Shown here in pieces: positions 6,814-8,980 of a DNA stretch of 8,980 nt. The notes beneath the pieces were generated by a model, which worked only from the letters and a program-made list of their open reading frames with translations, searched no databases and was not told where the DNA came from. This DNA is from Thiosulfativibrio sp964387695 (GTDB lineage Bacteria; Pseudomonadota; Gammaproteobacteria; Thiomicrospirales; Thiomicrospiraceae). The translations under genes were made by a program, and so were the position numbers. The stretch spans positions 1-8,980 of the forward strand of contig CAYLXI010000072.1 of the NCBI GenBank assembly GCA_964387695.1. The letters are read 5' to 3'. How positions within the stretch are numbered: the stretch's first letter is position 1; every line of letters starts with the position of its first letter.

Positions 6814-8238
6814 TTAAAACCCCGACACTAACATAGGACGCACATCAACAAAATGTCCTGCAATTGCGGCTGCCGCTGCCATTTCTGGACTCACCAAATG
6901 GGTTCGCCCCCCCGCTCCTTGTCGACCTTCAAAATTGCGATTAGAAGTTGATGCACAATGCTTACCATATGGAAGTTTATCTGCATTCATGGCTAAACAC
7001 ATAGAGCAACCAGGATTACGCCATTCAAACCCTGCGTCAATAAATATTTTATCTAAGCCTTCTTCTTCAGCTTGTTTTTTAACCAACCCTGAACCCGGAA
7101 CAGCCAATGCCTGTTCAACTAATGGTGAAATTTTACGACCTTTAAGAACCTTAGCCGCCGCACGAAAGTCTTCAATGCGTGAATTAGTACAAGAGCCAAT
7201 AAAAATATATTCAGCAGGAATATCCGTAATTCTCATATCAGCCTGCAGACCCATATAATCTAAAGCTCTTTGAATACCCGCGGCCTTAACCGCATCGACT
7301 TCATTAGCAGGATTGGGCACGGTAGCGTTGATATTAACCACCATTTCAGGAGAGGTCCCCCAGGACACTTGAGGTTCAATATCCTCGCCCTGCATGGTGA
7401 CCACTTTATCAAAAACAGCATCTTTATCTGATTTTAAATCCTTCCAACTTTCAACTGCCAAATCCCACTGCTTTCCTTTGGGTGCAGACGGGCGGCCCTT
7501 AACATACTCAACGGTTTTATCATCTACTGCAACCATGCCCACACGAGCGCCAGCTTCAATAGCCATATTACAAACCGTCATTCTGCCTTCAACAGACATA
7601 TCCCTAAATACTTGTCCTCCAAACTCGATGGCATGGGAATTTCCCCCTGCCGTACCAATTTTACCTATAATGGCTAAAACCACATCTTTTGGGGTAACGC
7701 CCAGAAGAAGATGCCCATTGACTTCAACTAGCATATTCTTCATTTTCTTTTGAATAAGGCATTGCGTTGCCAAAACATGCTCTACCTCAGATGTTCCTAC
7801 CCCGTGAGCTAAAACCCCTAATGCCCCATGAGTTGCCGTATGAGAATCACCACAAACCAAAGTCATCCCTGGAAGGGTCGCACCTTCTTCTGGCCCTACA
7901 ACATGTACAATACCTTGGCGAATATCACAAATACCAAACTCCGTAATACCAAACTCAGTGGTATTTAAATTAAGTGTTTGCACTTGCAAACGAGAAACAG
8001 GATCAACAATATCCTCTACACTGTTAAAATCAGTGGTTGGAACATTGTGATCTGGCGTGGCAAGATTTGCACCAATACGCCATGGCTTACGGTTTGCAAG
8101 GCGTAAGCCCTCAAAAGCTTGCGGAGAAGTTACCTCGTGCAATAACTGGCGATCAATATAAATTAACGCCGTCCCATCTTCTTCCTCATGAACAACATGT
8201 CGTTCCCATAATTTATCGTAAAGCGTCTTCATTGACAT
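6814..8238 (-). CDS. leuC: 3-isopropylmalate dehydratase large subunit
   Basis: Aconitase-family [4Fe-4S] subunit of isopropylmalate isomerase, the second step committed to leucine. It has 474 residues, the expected size. The three cluster cysteines are C350 in FIGSCTNSR (347-354) and C411 and C414 in NPGCSMC (408-414). CGDSHTATHGALG (129-141) and GTSEVEHVLATQ (148-159) are aconitase-family active-site stretches, and SNRNFEGRQG (432-441) is present near the C-terminus. Two in-frame ATGs occur (residues 1 and 3). I chose 8238 because a partial GTGGAA lies about 10 nt upstream, but 8232 cannot be excluded and also gives a standard N-terminus. leuC is the first gene of the minus-strand array and presumably carries its main promoter in the 93 nt separating it from queE. 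Confidence 0.97.
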   Translation of the reverse strand: MSMKTLYDKLWERHVVHEEEDGTALIYIDRQLLHEVTSPQAFEGLRLANRKPWRIGANLATPDHNVPTTDFNSVEDIVDPVSRLQVQTLNLNTTEFGITEFGICDIRQGIVHVVGPEEGATLPGMTLVCGDSHTATHGALGVLAHGVGTSEVEHVLATQCLIQKKMKNMLVEVNGHLLLGVTPKDVVLAIIGKIGTAGGNSHAIEFGGQVFRDMSVEGRMTVCNMAIEAGARVGMVAVDDKTVEYVKGRPSAPKGKQWDLAVESWKDLKSDKDAVFDKVVTMQGEDIEPQVSWGTSPEMVVNINATVPNPANEVDAVKAAGIQRALDYMGLQADMRITDIPAEYIFIGSCTNSRIEDFRAAAKVLKGRKISPLVEQALAVPGSGLVKKQAEEEGLDKIFIDAGFEWRNPGCSMCLAMNADKLPYGKHCASTSNRNFEGRQGAGGRTHLVSPEMAAAAAIAGHFVDVRPMLVSGF

Positions 8239-8253
8239 TTGTTATAATTCCAC

Positions 8254-8270
8254 AAGTTAAGTCTTAATTT
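8254..8270. repeat. Small imperfect inverted repeat near the leuC start
   Basis: TTAAG (8257-8261) and CTTAA (8263-8267) mirror each other around one base. After one mismatched pair the symmetry continues with AA/TT at the outer ends, giving a 17-bp dyad with one mismatch. It would lie in the leuC leader if the candidate promoter is right. It is short and AT-rich and could be chance. Confidence 0.3.
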
Positions 8271-8286
8271 ATCTAACCTACTATCA

Positions 8287-8307
8287 TAACATTTCATAAA
8301 AATGTTA
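8287..8307. repeat. Perfect 8-bp inverted repeat between leuC and queE (candidate operator)
   Basis: TAACATTT (8287-8294) is mirrored exactly by AAATGTTA (8300-8307) around a 5-nt spacer. The dyad covers the spacer and part of the -35 candidate of leuC, and lies just downstream of the -10 candidate of queE, a suitable place for a regulator acting on both. No regulator can be named from the sequence. The arms are AT-rich, so a chance origin is possible. Confidence 0.4.
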
Positions 8308-8331
8308 ATACACAAATCCACAAGGAAAAAC

Positions 8332-8973
8332 ATGTCTTACCGAGTTAAAGAAGTATTTTATTCTGTTCAAGGTGAGGGATTTCACTCAGGACGGCCTGCA
8401 ATTTTTTGCCGACTTGCTCAGTGCAATCTTTGGACAGGGCGGGAAGAAGACCGCAGCATTTCTATTTGTAAATTTTGTGATACCGATTTTATCGGTACTG
8501 ACGGGCAAAATGGCGGGGCATTTAAAACCGCTGAAAATCTATCACAACATCTTTTAAATTTTTGGCCTAAAACTTCGACTCACCCATTTGTAGTTTTAAC
8601 TGGCGGTGAGCCTTTATTGCAAGTTGATCAAAATCTTATCGACAACTTACACAAACACCATTTTGAAATTGCTATAGAAACCAATGGCACAAAGATTCCA
8701 CCAGATAATATTGACTGGATTTGTGTTAGCCCAAAAGCCAACGCTAAAGTTATTTTAAATACAGGACAAGAATTAAAGCTGGTTTATCCACAAGATGAAA
8801 ACCACCCTAGAGATTTCTCCACTTTAAGTTTTGAACACTTTTACTTACAACCACTTGACACGCAAAACCCACAAACCACACAAGATAACTTAAAGTCATG
8901 CTTAGATTACTGCCTAAAAAACCCTCAATGGAAGATAAGCCTACAAACCCATAAAATATTAGGGGTTGAGTAG
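8332..8973 (+). CDS. queE: 7-carboxy-7-deazaguanine synthase
   Basis: Radical SAM enzyme that contracts 6-carboxy-tetrahydropterin to 7-carboxy-7-deazaguanine, on the way to preQ0 and queuosine in tRNA. The 213-residue protein begins SYRVKEVFYSVQGEG, the normal QueE opening. The cluster cysteines are C31, C46 and C49, spaced CX14CX2C rather than the classical CX3CX2C. This expanded form is known in proteobacterial QueE, for example from Burkholderia. GGEP (91-94) and ETNGT (116-120) are radical SAM core motifs, and LQTHK near the C-terminus is also typical. The open frame extends ten codons upstream to 8302, but the ATG at 8332 has AAGGA 5 nt before it and gives the family N-terminus. It diverges from the leu operon. 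Other queuosine genes, if linked, lie beyond the window; only 7 nt follow the stop. Confidence 0.96.
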   Translation: MSYRVKEVFYSVQGEGFHSGRPAIFCRLAQCNLWTGREEDRSISICKFCDTDFIGTDGQNGGAFKTAENLSQHLLNFWPKTSTHPFVVLTGGEPLLQVDQNLIDNLHKHHFEIAIETNGTKIPPDNIDWICVSPKANAKVILNTGQELKLVYPQDENHPRDFSTLSFEHFYLQPLDTQNPQTTQDNLKSCLDYCLKNPQWKISLQTHKILGVE

Positions 8974-8980
8974 TTAAAAA

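Larger units (their letters stand above)
8239..8331. promoter_or_regulatory. Divergent promoter region shared by leuC and queE
   Basis: This 93-nt AT-rich spacer separates two divergent genes, so it must hold promoters for both unless they lie inside a gene. For leuC (minus strand) a plausible sigma70 pair is TTAACA at 8308-8303 and GATAGT at 8285-8280, 17 nt apart, with five and four matches to consensus. For queE (plus strand) a TATCAT at 8282-8287 is a fair -10, but no good -35 lies 17 nt upstream. The two -10 candidates overlap, which could link expression of the genes. The eight bases TCCACAAG occur twice on the plus strand (8249-8256 and 8317-8324), next to the start regions of leuC and queE. 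The region as regulatory is secure by position; the individual boxes are guesses. Confidence 0.5.

Noticed and set aside
7926..7965. Short near-repeat with ATACCAAACTC twice
   Set aside because: It encodes the two similar pieces EFGIT and EFGIC in LeuC, in a region where the family normally has EFGITEF, so it reflects the protein and is not a DNA element.
8232..8237. Perfect TTGACA on the plus strand as a -35 box for queE
   Set aside because: It lies in the leuC start region and no acceptable -10 box follows at 16-18 nt; the nearby TATAAT (8243-8248) is only 5 nt away.
8302..8331. Ten-codon upstream extension of queE
   Set aside because: The ATG at 8332 has AAGGA 5 nt upstream and gives the normal QueE start; the extension begins inside the inverted repeat.

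Overview
The window is a tightly packed, AT-rich stretch of a proteobacterial chromosome. It reads as an amino-acid biosynthesis superoperon on the minus strand, with one divergent gene (queE) at the right-hand end. The gene order leuC-leuD-leuB ... asd ... truA-trpF-trpB-(trpA) is the conserved beta/gammaproteobacterial arrangement. The short asd type, the AT-rich composition and the QueE with a CX14CX2C cluster motif suggest a low-GC gammaproteobacterium, perhaps of the SUP05/Thioglobus or Thiomicrospira kind. That placement is inference from protein style and synteny, not a database match.

Layout in transcription order from right to left: leuC (8238 to 6814), leuD (6810 to 6172) and leuB (6136 to 5063) form the leucine module. 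They are followed by a membrane-anchored M23 peptidase (5052 to 4081) and a bactofilin (4180 to 3740), which overlap by 100 nt in different frames. Then come asd (3706 to 2684), truA (2679 to 1894), trpF (1887 to 1228), trpB (1231 to 26, TTG start) and the first codons of what is probably trpA (14 to the left edge). Gaps between genes are -100 to +35 nt and none contains a convincing terminator, so cotranscription is likely. queE (8332 to 8973) points the other way from a 93-nt shared intergenic region that holds two small inverted repeats.

The metabolic genes cover the last steps of leucine synthesis, the branch-point enzyme of the aspartate family, a tRNA pseudouridine synthase, the PRAI step of tryptophan synthesis and the tryptophan synthase beta chain. 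QueE makes a 7-deazaguanine precursor for queuosine. The peptidase/bactofilin pair is a cell-shape or peptidoglycan-remodelling module placed inside the metabolic operon. In the well-known Pseudomonas/Burkholderia layout a large FimV-type protein gene lies between asd and truA. Here that slot is empty (4 nt) and the cell-envelope genes lie between leuB and asd.

No rRNA, tRNA, CRISPR array, insertion sequence or phage gene was seen, and no gene-free stretch reaches 300 bases. I found no clearly new system. The points most worth a second look are the M23/bactofilin overlap, which also carries an A-AAA-AAT heptamer in the right frame for a -1 fusion, the relocated envelope module, and a small leucine-containing ORF that runs into the leuC start.
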